A stretch of 64,000 nucleotides of DNA, from contig NW_017567010.1 in the NCBI RefSeq assembly GCF_001661265.1, forward strand, positions 248,001 through 312,000, given 5' to 3'. A program made the translations under genes and the position numbers. The stretch's first letter is position 1. Each line of letters opens with the position of its first letter. Origin of the DNA: Saitoella complicata NRRL Y-17804. Its lineage: Eukaryota; Ascomycota; Saitoellomycetes; Saitoellales; Saitoellaceae. Shown one piece after another: positions 33,133-43,775 of the stretch. Below the pieces are notes generated by a model. The model saw only the letters and a program-made list of their open reading frames with translations, was not told where the DNA came from and made no database searches.

Positions 33133-33637
33133 TCCAGAGTCACGCGAAGAAGGGCGCTGCTGCCAAGCTGTGGCGACTGTCAGCGACTGAGAATTCAAAC
33201 AAGACGTATCAAAGAGCGTACCAGTTCCCCTGTTCCACGGACGCTGCGCCGATCGCTGCTGGTTCGTCTTCTTGATGCCGGCGTTTAGGCATTGGTTCCA
33301 CCTCCGAGCATCCGCACGCCCTTGACTCGGTTGACTCGTCAAAAAGGTAATTGTGAGAGATGTAGTGTTGTCGGAAGACTGCAAAGGATTACCAAGTGAA
33401 TGGCTCCTTCGATAGTACTTCCTAGGTTGTTGTGGGATGGGGAACCGGTCGGGGGGGGTCTGCCGCACTCCTTATTCAAACCGCGCAGACCCGCGCTAAG
33501 GACGGCACTGGGTGACTCGTAGAAAATTTGCTCGGCCTTGAGCAAGGTAATGCCAGCCTACTGCAACAGGTGACGTGAAGCCTTACTAATAATCTGAAAT
33601 CCTTATCTCTATTCCCCTCATTCGTTGCCTGCCCTTT
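33133..33637 (-). promoter_or_regulatory. Leader and promoter of the cyclin gene, with small upstream ORFs
   Basis: 505 bp before the cyclin ATG, also holding the Rsc7 3' end. It contains an 8-codon upstream ORF (33311-33285, MLGGGTNA), a second upstream ATG at 33292 in another frame, and an inverted repeat GGGTCTGC (33456-33463) / GCAGACCC (33485-33492). Whether these are transcribed depends on an unknown start site. Confidence 0.4.
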
Positions 33638-35173
33638 TCATAGCTTCAGCGTGCCTTTGAGCGACCGCGATGCGTCCCAGCTCTCCTCCCATGTCTTCTC
33701 CTCCTGCTGTTGCTTCAAGATAGCCTCCTTCACTGCTGGGTCACAATCCTCAAACACACTCGGATCCACATCTTTCAGCCCAGGTCCGCCCGTAGGTACT
33801 GTAAATGCCGGCGCACGAATGGACGTCGCCACCACCACCGTTCTATTCTGCCTCCGTGAGCTTTTGGGTGATGTTCGTACGTCCCCGTTCACCACTACAC
33901 CCTCCTCTTGCGTCCAGACTGCCCTGGTAGGCTGTGTGCTTGCTGGGTAGAACATCAAGTTCGTATTGGGCTCATAGTGGCCCGTCTCCATCTTCTCTAG
34001 CCGTGCACGGGCAATCTCGGTGTTGTACCGTCTACAATCGAGTTAGCCGCGATGTTTCTCAGTTTCTTGTGATGATCGTACCTCGCCGCTCGTGCGTGCT
34101 CCAGCATCCAATTCTCATTCGTCATGACCACCTTCTTCTTCCTAAACGTCTCAGGCTGTAATACCACCGTCTGATGATACACTGAACTTGCTCCATGCCA
34201 AGCAACGTACTGATTCCGGTTGTACTCAATACCTGGTGGAGGAAGCCTGTCCTCCGGGTCTGCCAGGTCACCTTCCTTGACACCAGCCTCTCTTGTCGCC
34301 TGTACCCAGTAATCATCGATGATCCTCTTTCCGCCGACGACAATCCTCGCACCGAATTCTTTGAAAACAGAACGTGCCGTGACAACACCAATCGAACGTC
34401 CCTTGTATGAGTGGGGAATCAAGTCGCGGTCAATCATGCTCTGCTTCTCCGTGTCATCCATGATGACCTTGTACAGCGTCTTGTGCTTCAAGAAGAAGAG
34501 GTAGGAATCACGATATCCCATACATCGTGCAGGTTCTGTAGACAACATGTATAGTCTCTTTCCGCGTCCCAGCAGCGTGAAGGTACGGCATCGGTATTCA
34601 CGGCCGCCTTGTAAGTAACCCAAATCATCGACCTTGGCTTCACCTTCAGGGTCACTGAGACCAAGATCAAGCTCATCGTTCACAACTTCGTACCTGTGTT
34701 TCTATTAGTCAGAGCTGAGCCACACAGAGCTATGCTCATGGACAAACTCACCTATTCCCATCGATGTCCTTCGGAAGAGGCACACCGGCAGATGGAGCAC
34801 CCTTTGCCTTTGGCGGCCTTCCTCTTCGCTTCTTCGGTGCAGGCGTAGCTTCTACCTCATCTTCACCGTCCTCAGTCTTGGCCTTCCTCCCTCGCTTCCT
34901 CTTGATCGGTTCACCGTCCTCATCTTCCTCCTCCTCGTCGTCGTCACCCTTTACTGAAGTGGCAGGTTCCTCAGCATCATCAATATCTTCATCTTCGTCA
35001 TCTGCACGACCATTGACCTTCCCTTCTTCCGCATCCGAGGGAGCAAAGTCGGACTCTGGCGCGTCGTTGGGGGCGTAATCGACTTCCTCTTCTTCAGCTA
35101 TAATAGGCCTGTGAGTGACTGCGCAGTCGATGAGAAATACAATTGACTTACGGGTCTGCGCTCGATCAGGCAT
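33638..35173 (-). CDS. rsc7: Chromatin-remodelling complex subunit Rsc7/Swp82 (Npl6) family
   Basis: Exons 35173-35152, 35097-34752, 34693-34082 and 34031-33638 encode 457 aa. The N-terminal third is acidic, then basic (KRKRGRKAK, KKRRGRPPKAKG, an AT-hook). The conserved domain follows: YLQGGREYRCRTFTLLGRG, LYMLSTEPARCMGYRDSY, SIGVVTARSVFKEFGARIVV, DDYWVQATREAG, QYVAWHGASSVYH, then RYNTEIARARLEKMETGHYE and TNLMFYPASTQPTRAVW. These are hallmarks of the Rsc7/Swp82 family of RSC and SWI/SNF complexes. Intron 1 (35098-35151, 54 nt) is stop-free and in frame; its use is inferred because it joins MPDRAQT to PEEEEVDYAP. The gene is head-to-head with the Abp2 gene. Confidence 0.88.
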
Positions 35174-35385
35174 TTCGGGTAGACTGTTGTGAATTTGCGA
35201 CTGTTCGCGTTTACTTGGGACGACGCGACCGACGTCGGTGATTCGAGTTCCAGTCAGTCACCTGCAGCACAGACCGAAGGCAGATCCGCTACACCAACCC
35301 ACATGCACTCACACATATTCTCCATCAGCTGCCAGGTCGTCTGTTGAACTCCCTTCAACCCTCCGGGGTTTGGTTTACTTCAGCA

Positions 35386-37365
35386 ATGGACGATATGGAC
35401 TTTCTAGGCACGTCCGGCTCCTTCACGGCGCGTCTCCAACTGGACGACCTTGCCTGGGCACAACAGTGGGAGGGGGAGGACTACAATTCTCAAGACGACG
35501 CAGACTTTGTCGACGATGATGACGAAGAAGAGGAGGATGAGGATTCTGATGTGCCGAGTGACGACCTGGAACTGGAATCCGAGGGAGTGTTTGGCAACGA
35601 TGATGATGGGTCATATGGGATTGATCGGGTCAATGCGACTTTCAGTGCTGAGCAGCTGAACGGAACGTCCGCTGGGTTTGCGGATGATCAATCTTTTCAG
35701 CAGTCTTTTCTGGCTCAACAAATAGCACAGTCCTCGCCTGCGTTTACTGAGATGTCACCGCGTACTTCCATTGTCACAGCAGCACCGCCGGATTTTCAGG
35801 CTCCAGAATTACCAATACGGCCTCGAATAGCCATGAAGGCGCCAGCGCATCTTGGAAACACATTTACACATGGGGCTTCCGCGATTGAGGACAACTCAGA
35901 ACAGAGCATTATGCCGCAGCAACCGATAATCGCAACGCGGTTCACGGCACACGATGTCCTTAACAACAAGATACGACGATGTTCTCCATCCGCAATACAG
36001 AATCAGAACGCAATACAGAATCAGAGAACACCCTTCCCCCACGTTCCGCCTACGGATCGCCACCTCCCTGATTGCTCAAACCCGACACCGGAGAAGTTTA
36101 CTCGTATGTATGTCGATTTCATTATCTACTGCAATCCGGCCGTTCCTCTGACGCACCGGACAACGCCTCTGGAAGAAGCCTTCAACAGTGTGCCGAAGTC
36201 GGATGATAAATCCTTTCCGATTTGGGATGTGTTTGAGTTACATAAGCGCCTTCAGTCGGGAGAGATCAAGAACTGGGCGTCACTTGCGGCGGAGCTTGGT
36301 GTTCGACGGCCAACGAAACAGAATAAGCAAAAGTTGACACAGTATGGGCATAAGTTGAAGAAGTGGTTGAAGCAGATGCATATTGATGCTTTTTTCGCTT
36401 ATCTGGAAGGGAAGGAGTCCGAATATTTCACTTTGATCCCTGGCGTTCAGGCTGACGGCGAGTTCATCGATGAAAGGGATGGCGTTGCAAAGAAAGATGA
36501 CTTGGCTCTCATCGCGCTCTATCGGGATATCAAATCAACCAAGCGTGGGAGGAAACCGAGGCCAGACAAAGAGGAGGATATGTCAGTTGCTGCCAGAGCC
36601 ATCAAGCGGGCAAGAACGATGGACTACACGGATTCTGAAGCAGATTCGCCGATGACAGGTACACCCAGTATGGATCCGGCTGCGGCGCAATTGTCTGGCA
36701 ATGTTGCAGCTCCATCGTGCAACGTTGGAGACGCACTGACAGGCCAATCGCCGTCTACATTTGGCATGCCTCCACCCGCGGTAACTACCGGGTTTCATCC
36801 AGCCAACCTCCGCATCCCTGTCGAAGGGCGGCATGCACTGGATCAGGATGCTCTTTTCCAAGCACGTCTTGCCCAGACAGGACAAGCAACTATGAATGCC
36901 TCAAAATCGGTCCTCCTCCAGTTGCTCAGTCGTCTCAGTCTGTCAAGTCCTGGTGCAGCGAGGATTATGGCCGAGCTGTCTCTAGTCACGAGGGACGGGG
37001 ATGATGGGAAAGTCGGACTTCTTGCAGGGTTGGCTGCTGCTTTGGTCGAGAGAGGCAATATCGTGGATGTGAAACTGGACAAGAACGGATCTCGTGGTGT
37101 CGATGCGCTATTCACCGTTCAAATGGGCGATGTCAAAGCTTTGTATCGGGTTGGCGTCGAGGGGGGGACGGGTAACCTCATGGTAACACAGGCGGATATA
37201 CTTGCTTCAGAAAGGGGTGAAGAAGACGGGCCGGAGGCAAGCGTCTCTGCTGGCGAAGAACTGTCCAAGGCGAAACAGAGAATCGAGGAGCTGGAGAAAA
37301 TGCTGCGGCAGAAGGAGGACGACTTGGAGCAGCTCAAGATGCGGGTTCTTAGAGCTGTTATGTAG
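35386..37365 (+). CDS. ARS-binding protein 2 (Abp2) family DNA-binding protein
   Basis: A single exon of 659 aa starts at the first ATG of the frame (MDDMDFLGTSGSFTARLQL). An acidic region (DDDDEEEEDEDSD) comes first. The conserved block at about residues 240-350 reads FTRMYVDFIIYCNPAVPLTH, then SFPIWDVFELHKRLQSGEIK, NWASLAAELGV and LKKWLKQMHIDAFFAYLEGK. This matches the fungal Abp2 family, whose S. pombe member binds replication-origin sequences. A basic RGRKPRPDKE stretch and a short C-terminal coiled coil (AKQRIEELEKMLRQKEDDLE) follow. DNA binding is family knowledge; target sites in this fungus are unknown. Confidence 0.8.
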   Translation: MDDMDFLGTSGSFTARLQLDDLAWAQQWEGEDYNSQDDADFVDDDDEEEEDEDSDVPSDDLELESEGVFGNDDDGSYGIDRVNATFSAEQLNGTSAGFADDQSFQQSFLAQQIAQSSPAFTEMSPRTSIVTAAPPDFQAPELPIRPRIAMKAPAHLGNTFTHGASAIEDNSEQSIMPQQPIIATRFTAHDVLNNKIRRCSPSAIQNQNAIQNQRTPFPHVPPTDRHLPDCSNPTPEKFTRMYVDFIIYCNPAVPLTHRTTPLEEAFNSVPKSDDKSFPIWDVFELHKRLQSGEIKNWASLAAELGVRRPTKQNKQKLTQYGHKLKKWLKQMHIDAFFAYLEGKESEYFTLIPGVQADGEFIDERDGVAKKDDLALIALYRDIKSTKRGRKPRPDKEEDMSVAARAIKRARTMDYTDSEADSPMTGTPSMDPAAAQLSGNVAAPSCNVGDALTGQSPSTFGMPPPAVTTGFHPANLRIPVEGRHALDQDALFQARLAQTGQATMNASKSVLLQLLSRLSLSSPGAARIMAELSLVTRDGDDGKVGLLAGLAAALVERGNIVDVKLDKNGSRGVDALFTVQMGDVKALYRVGVEGGTGNLMVTQADILASERGEEDGPEASVSAGEELSKAKQRIEELEKMLRQKEDDLEQLKMRVLRAVM

Positions 37366-37594
37366 GTAGGGGCTTTGGTTTTTATGGCGTTTTTATGGCA
37401 TTTATACTTATGGGCATGCATGGACACGGCAAAAGCAACGGTGAATGCCAAATCGAAAGAGGTATTCTTTTCATGAGCTGGTACGGCAACAGCTACTATA
37501 CACAAAGCAGAAGAGAAGGCCGTACAAACAGAAACCAGTAATTATAAAAAAAAACCCAAGTGAATCAATCCCAAACACCACCATTTTACCCAAC

Positions 37595-39336
37595 TTATCC
37601 TTGCATCTCAGCGTCATAGTTCATCAAGCTCTCAGCAGTCAGTTCTTCTGGTAGCGTCGGCGGCTCCTCGACCGAAGGGACTTCGGGTACAGCAGCAGCA
37701 GCGACAGGCTCCTCCGTCGCAGGAAGCGAGGCCTCGACCATGGCAGCATCCTCGGCAGGCTTCTCAGTTTCGGGGTTCACGCGGTGACTGAACACGTCAG
37801 TGCTGTCATCCACGAGAAGGTTCTCCTCGTCAGCAGGGATCTGAATACCCTCTCCAGGCTGAGGCGTAAAGTCCGGTGGGATCTCGGGAGCAGCAGGCTC
37901 TGCTGGCGCGTCAACAGTAACGGCAAGCGTTGCGGTATCATTGGTAGCAGCAGCCAGGTCTTCCTCTGTTGGGACATAATCGGGGTTGATCTTGTAGTAG
38001 TGACCAGCCTTTTCCAACCGACCCTTCTTGACGGCCTTCTGCAACACAAGCGCCGCGGTTTGTCGGAAGTTGGGCTCGAGAGGGTAGTTGGTCTCCATCC
38101 ACTTGTAGATAACACGCGGTGGAGTTCCCTTGGGCTCATTGATCTCGGCCAAACCCCTCACGATCATCTGCTCGTAACTAGGAAGAGCGACGCCAGGCTG
38201 AGCACTCTGGGCAGGACCTTCCAAGTCTGCTGGGATCTCACCAATATTGCCGGGCAGTTCCGCTGCCCTGGCCGCTTCCTTCTCAGCTTGAAGCGCAGCC
38301 TCCTTGGCAGCTGCGATTTCAGCGAGAACGTCCTTGACATTTGGTGGGTAGATTGGCACATCGGGAAACGATCGTTCACTGAAGAGCACAAGCTCGACAA
38401 GGTGAGCCGTTGGTAGGGATGCCAAGTAGATCTTCTTCTCCTCGTCCGTGAGCTCCTTTCCAGACAAACCAGTGACCAGAGGATTTTCCGCTCTTCGAGC
38501 GTCACAGTCGGTACAGTACCACTCTGCATCAGCAACGTCGATAAGCAAACTGTCAATTTGAGGGACGTGACAAAGCTGGTGGTAAGGCGTGTTGCAACCA
38601 TCACAGAAAACGATGCGGTTGGACTTGGGTGAATGACCACGCAGACAGAACGTGCAGAAAAGGGTGTCGAGGTAACGACGACCGGGTCCTCTTCGGCGCG
38701 TGGGAGTCTTGGTGGTGGGGTTGTACTGCGATGGCTTCTGCACCTTACGTCCGTACTTGGTCTTCATTCCGTCCATGTTGTACTCCAGATCGCTGTCGTC
38801 GCTGTCAAAGTCGGCCTTGATCTCACCATCCGAATCCTCATCCCGTCCACGCTTCATGCCCTTGCGCGCACCGGCGGGACGTCCGCGACGACCGTTCTTG
38901 TTCTTGCCTGTCGGGTCCCAGTCGAGGCCAGGTGAAGCGGCAGCAACTCCGGCGGCTTGCGCAAGGGCTTGGACCTCTGCGGCGGTAGGGATGCCTCCTG
39001 GAAGGCCCTGAGGGAAGCCCGGCGGAACTCCCGGAACGCCGGGGTGGTGGACCAGATGCCCGTTCGTCGCGTCATGATGCGCCTGCTGATGAACCTGGAG
39101 AACTCTTGTTAGCGAACGTTCCTCAACGCAACTTGCGTAAACACGAGAACGCGTACCAATTGAGGGTCGAACTGCTGTACCATGGGCGCGCCGTGCAAGC
39201 CCGGAAGGGTCACGTCCTGGACCTGGTCGGCCTGCTGCTGAGCATGCTGATGAACGGCGCGCGCAAGGGCTTGAGGATCCTGGCCGTGCTGAAGGACGTA
39301 GGTATGGTCCTGGGGGGTGTAGTAAGGGTTGCTCAT
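37595..39336 (-). CDS. PHD-finger protein with C-terminal winged-helix (H15-like) segment
   Basis: Exons 39336-39157 and 39094-37595 encode 559 aa; the 62-nt intron has CGCTAACA as branch point. The N-terminus is His/Gln-rich. A basic stretch (GRRGRPAGARKGMKRGRDED) with AT-hook character precedes a complete C4HC3 PHD finger: CTFCLRGH, IVFCDGCNTPYHQLCHVP, WYCTDCDAR. Downstream a segment EMIVRGLAEINEPKGTPPR, then IYKWMETNYPLEPNFRQTA and LVLQKAVKKGRLEKAGHYYK, resembles a linker-histone winged helix. The C-terminal 100 residues are acidic and Ala/Glu-rich. A chromatin reader role is inferred from architecture. It is not a known Set1, NuA4 or Rpd3 subunit as far as I can tell. Confidence 0.83.
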
Positions 39337-39527
39337 CGTTGGGTCTCCGTCTGTCTACGCAGCTGGCGGCGGGTCCATGGGTGTGCTGCTGCCCGTCGCG
39401 GGGCTGGTGCGTCGCAGAGGGTGGCTGGTGGCAATCAATCAGGGCAAGTGTGACGATACCATATATATACATAGATGGAGTGGAAAAGGTAGTATTACCT
39501 ACGTCCGTATCACGTAGTTATCAGGTA

Positions 39528-40847
39528 TCACCGCATCTTCCACACCCCAAAACACCGCCTCGCGTCCCCGTCAACCCTCCAGCTCCACACACTCCCCTCC
39601 GTCGCCACCCACACACAACTACCCCCTGCCCCCCATCCCGCTCCACAGATCTCTTTACTCTCCCCGCGACTCCTTCTCGCCCAGAGACTTGTCGGTGGGC
39701 CGTCCCAGTCGTCGTGCTCGTGCATCGCTGGCGAGGGCGTCCCGGGGATGGAGAGCACTTGCGAGTGTCGCCACGTCCGTGTACACACCAAATGCACTTT
39801 ATTCGTGCTCTCCGTCACAAGCAACAAATCGAGAGGTGCTGGCGCGAATGCGAGGTGCCGCGGTGATCCGTGCGGGAATGATCGTGTCATTGGTATCGTT
39901 GCCACCTTTGCAAATGGCGACGTAACGAGCTGTGGTGGTGGTGGGGAGGGTGAAGAGTCCACTTCGACGTCGGTGAGGGTTCGCGACTCGGGTTCGTAGA
40001 CGATAAAGGTGGGCGAGGCGGAAGGGGTTGGGAGGCAGGTCGTCGTCCGGGAGTCGGGCTGGGCTTCCGCGTCCGTTGATTTCGTTTCGATGATGGAGAA
40101 GACGTGGACGGCTGCGGGGTTTTGTGCAGCCACGGCAAAGACTCTTGAGCACGGCGCGAAAGCCGTCGAGAAAGACGCGTCCGTAACGATATCGATAGCC
40201 GCCTTGAGCTTCATGTCGCCCACGCCCGGCTGACTACTCGATCCCTTGTATCGTTCAAAGAGGAATACATCCTTTGAATCCCCTACCGCAACCACATATC
40301 TCCCATCTAAACTCGCCACGGCGTGATTCATCGCGATTCCCAATCGTATCGTACATTCCGGCGTTCCCAATGATAGATTCCGGATCCGGATTGTGGTGTC
40401 GTTGTTACAGACGAGGGCTTTGACGTGGGAATTGTGTGCGTCTTGGAAAATTGTGACGCTGTTTGTGATTGTTCCACTCAACTCCAAGTTTCGCACTCCA
40501 TTTGCCGTCATCGTCCCCGTCTCCGCAGGCGCCAACCGTACCACGGCGAATTGCCCACGCTGTGGACCACCTACACAGGCATATCCGTGGGCGACGGATA
40601 GACAGCGTGGTTTGAACGAAAACTGGGCGATTTCTGTGTTTTGCGGTTTGAGAGGTGAGACGGGTTGGATTCGGAGGGAGCGGTCTGAGATGTAGTAAAA
40701 TGTGTGCGGGGAGGTTGGTGAGGGAGCGAGGAGAGAGCGGAGTTGCCAGTGTTGGGCGGTGCACTTATTTGGGAGGAGGCAGTGTTCTTGTGGATCTTCT
40801 TTCGTAAACGTTGTCTCCCTACAGGATTCAAAAGTCAGTTGATTCAT
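39528..40847 (-). CDS. DUF2415 / beta-propeller-type protein of unknown function
   Basis: An open frame of 439 aa. Repeated beta-strand blades are suggested: TIRIRNLSLGTPECTIRLG, ASLDGRYVVAVGDSKDVFLF, STAFAPCSRVFAVAAQNPAA. The DUF2415 signature lies near the end (GSPRHLAFAPAPLDLLLVTE, NKVHLVCTRTW), and the last blade ends VWSWRVDGDARRCFGVWKM. AQHWQLRSLL near the start is also conserved in the family. The N-terminus is uncertain: an upstream exon 41020-40943 (26 codons, MMSTTFTFPMRFGHSG) ends in a perfect GTAAGT donor and could join at 40814 in phase, giving 454 aa. Function is unknown. Confidence 0.75.
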   Translation of the reverse strand: MNQLTFESCRETTFTKEDPQEHCLLPNKCTAQHWQLRSLLAPSPTSPHTFYYISDRSLRIQPVSPLKPQNTEIAQFSFKPRCLSVAHGYACVGGPQRGQFAVVRLAPAETGTMTANGVRNLELSGTITNSVTIFQDAHNSHVKALVCNNDTTIRIRNLSLGTPECTIRLGIAMNHAVASLDGRYVVAVGDSKDVFLFERYKGSSSQPGVGDMKLKAAIDIVTDASFSTAFAPCSRVFAVAAQNPAAVHVFSIIETKSTDAEAQPDSRTTTCLPTPSASPTFIVYEPESRTLTDVEVDSSPSPPPPQLVTSPFAKVATIPMTRSFPHGSPRHLAFAPAPLDLLLVTESTNKVHLVCTRTWRHSQVLSIPGTPSPAMHEHDDWDGPPTSLWARRSRGESKEICGAGWGAGGSCVWVATEGSVWSWRVDGDARRCFGVWKMR

Positions 40848-41212
40848 GGGCGAGACACGGGCGTTGGAGAGGTGAGCCGGCGTAGTGTTTTGCCTGGATG
40901 GCCGGCCTCATTGCGGGGGCGCGTCGTGGTCGCAGAACTTACGCCTGATACCACCGGTACCGGTTGAAGCAGCCCGCTGTGTCCAAAGCGCATGGGGAAT
41001 GTAAAGGTGGTGGACATCATGGACTGGATCGATGGCCTGTCGTGCAACTTGGAATGTCGTGTAGTGTACGACTCTTACGAGAACATCGGAGGTCCGTTCT
41101 TTACACGACACAAAAGTGCGATTACCGAGATGACAGCTGAAAAGATTCCGACACCAAATCCCGTAACCGGCCCCCCTTCGTAACGGAGATATTCATCCCG
41201 AATTTTGAGGTT

Positions 41213-41237
41213 TTTCTCGAGTCTTCTCGTGATTTCT
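41213..41237 (+). promoter_or_regulatory. Step-type heat shock element upstream of SSC1
   Basis: Three TTC triplets start at 41214, 41224 and 41234, exactly 10 bp apart, with GA at 41219 between the first two. This is the step-type arrangement of Hsf1 sites known from yeast. It ends 146 bp before the SSC1 ATG. Confidence 0.5.
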
Positions 41238-41382
41238 GCGCGGCTTACGCGGCCGATGGCCCGGTCCAGTTACCCTGAGTTTGGCCCCGACAGGCACCGC
41301 AGATTTCGCCTTCGGAACTTTTTATAGAAGCAGCATCGCCCTTCCCCCACAACCTCCATCATCCATACACAGATCAAACGAA

Positions 41383-41913
41383 ATGTTGAGATCACTTCGC
41401 CTCGCTAACAAGGCGCAGCCCTTGAGGGTTGCTCAGATCGCCAAGCGCTTCAACTCCGACCGTGTCCAGGGCGCTGTCGTCGGTATCGATTTGGGTACCA
41501 CCAACTCCTGTGTTGCCGTCATGGAGGGTAAGGTCCCCCGTGTTATTGAGAACGCTGAGGGTGCCCGTACTACCCCTTCCATCGTCGCTTTCACCAAGGA
41601 CGGTGAGCGTCTCGTTGGTGTTGCTGCTAAGCGTCAGGCTGTCGTCAACCCCGAGAACACCCTCTTCGCCACCAAGCGTTTGATCGGTCGTCGTTGGGAG
41701 GACCAGGAGGTCCAGAAGGACATTAACGAGGTGCCCTACAAGATCGTCAAGCACACCAACGGTGACGCCTGGGTTGAGGCCCGTGGCCAGAAGTACTCTC
41801 CTTCCCAGATCGGTGGTTTCGTCTTGACCAAGATGAAGGAGACCGCTGAGGCTGGTTTGGCTAAGACTATCAAGAACGCCGTCGTTACTGTCCCCGCTTA
41901 CTTCAACGACTCC

Positions 41914-41948
<35 letters not shown>

Positions 41949-43359
41949 TGGTCTTAACGTCCTCCGTGTTATTAACGAGCCTACCGCTGCTGCTCTCGCC
42001 TACGGTCTCGACAAGGCCGATGCCGACAAGGTCGTCGCTGTCTACGATTTGGGAGGTGGTACTTTCGATGTTTCCATCCTCGAGATCGCCAACGGTGTCT
42101 TCGAGGTCAAGTCCACCAACGGTGACACTCACCTCGGTGGTGAGGACTTTGACATCGCTCTCGTCCGTCACTTGGTTGAGGAGTTCAAGAAGGAGCAGGG
42201 TCTCGACCTCTCCAAGGACCGCATGGCTATCCAGCGTATCCGTGAGGCCGCTGAGAAGGCCAAGATCGAGTTGTCTTCTACCGTTCAGACCGACATCAAC
42301 CTTCCTTTCATCACTGCTGACGCATCCGGGCCTAAGCACATCAACACCAAGCTTACCCGTGCTCAGTTCGAGAAGCTCGTCGACCCTCTTATCAAGCGCA
42401 CTGTCGAGCCCTGTAAGAAGGCCTTGAAGGATGCCCAGGTCGGTGCCAACCAGATCTCTGAGGTCATCATGGTAGGTGGTATGTCCCGTATGCCCAAGGT
42501 CCTCGAGTCCGTCAAGTCCATCTTCGGTAAGGACCCCTCCAAGTCCGTCAACCCCGATGAGGCTGTCGCCGTTGGTGCTGCTATCCAGGGTGCTGTCTTG
42601 GCTGGTGACGTTACCGACGTTCTCTTGTTGGATGTTACCCCCCTTTCCCTCGGTATCGAGACGCTCGGTGGTGTCATGACCAAGTTGATCATGCGCAACA
42701 CTACCATCCCCACCAAGAAGTCACAGACTTTCTCTACCGCCCAGGATGGTCAGTCTGCTGTCGACATCCGTGTCTTCCAGGGTGAGCGTGAGCTCGTCCG
42801 TGACAACAAGCTCCTCGGTAACTTCCAGTTAACCGGTATCCCCCCTGCCCGCAAGGGTGAGCCCCAGATCGAGGTCACCTTCGACATTGACGCTGATGGT
42901 ATTGTCAACGTTGCTGCCAAGGACAAGGCTACCAACAAGGACCAGTCCATCACCATTGCTGCTTCCTCCGGTCTTTCCGACGCTGAGATCCAGAAGATGG
43001 TTGACGACGCCGAGAAGTACGCTGAGACCGATAAGGAGCGAAAGGACTTGATCGAGCAGGCTAACCGTTCCGACTCTATCATCCACGACACCGAGAAGAA
43101 CCTCAAGGAGTTCGAGGACCAGATCGACAAGGCTGGTGCCGAGAAGATCCGTGCTTCCCTCGCTGAGTTGAAGGAGGTCGTTGCTAAGGCCCAGGCTGGT
43201 GAGGGTGAGGTTACCGCTGAGCAGATGAAGACCAAGACCGACGAGGTTCAGAACGCCTCCCTCGACTTGTTCTCCGCTGTCTACAAGGCCCGTGCTGCCG
43301 CCCAGAACACCTCGGACGCCAAGCCTTCCGAGGGTGAGGGTGAGAAGAAGTCCGAGTAA
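41383..43359 (+). CDS. SSC1: Mitochondrial Hsp70 chaperone Ssc1
   Basis: A single exon encodes 658 aa. The first ATG of the frame gives [20 protein letters not shown], an Arg-rich presequence, followed by the Hsp70 N-terminus [18 protein letters not shown]. Other signatures are [14 protein letters not shown]-like ([18 protein letters not shown]), [16 protein letters not shown] and [13 protein letters not shown]. The linker [19 protein letters not shown] and the substrate-binding domain follow. Ssc1 is the import motor ATPase at TIM23 and the matrix folding chaperone, so it works with Tim21 at the other end of the window. Codon use is strongly biased to GCC/GCT, CGT, CTC and AAG, unlike most neighbours, as expected for high expression. 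There is no ER-retention tail. Confidence 0.97.
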
Positions 43360-43775
43360 GCGTAATGTTTGACTGAATGAAGTGTAACGAAAATATGGCG
43401 GGTTGTTGTTCACGATAGATGACTTTTTTGGGAAAGGAGAGGTTGCAAAAAGCGCATTCTACGGCGTTGTACGTTTAGGTTATTGGGTTTGATATCATTG
43501 TTTGTGCGGTTTTTCTCATTTTTTTGTGGGACGCAGATACGTCGATAATAGGCGTTCGGCGGGTTTGTATTCTTCTTTGTAATTAACAATACTCTCCTCT
43601 CTACATACATCTGGTCCCAGATTGCATATCCTTCCTTGTAATCGTGGACAGTGCTTGTTCACTTATGATCCTATTCGTGCATAAGGTATCCCGCTGTATA
43701 TGTACAGTAAACGCACATTCCAAGATCAGTTCAGAATTGTTTCTGTCATTGCATTTCTTGTGATTTCCATGGCAT
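43360..43775. other. Convergent intergenic region SSC1 / small membrane protein
   Basis: 416 bp with T-rich stretches on the plus strand after the SSC1 stop, likely both 3' UTRs. No gene is seen. Confidence 0.5.

Noticed and set aside
41392-42339. 315-codon antisense ORF across SSC1
   Set aside because: Long antisense frames opposite Hsp70 genes are a known by-product of their codon bias; the translation is Leu/Val/Asp/Glu low-complexity with no family features.
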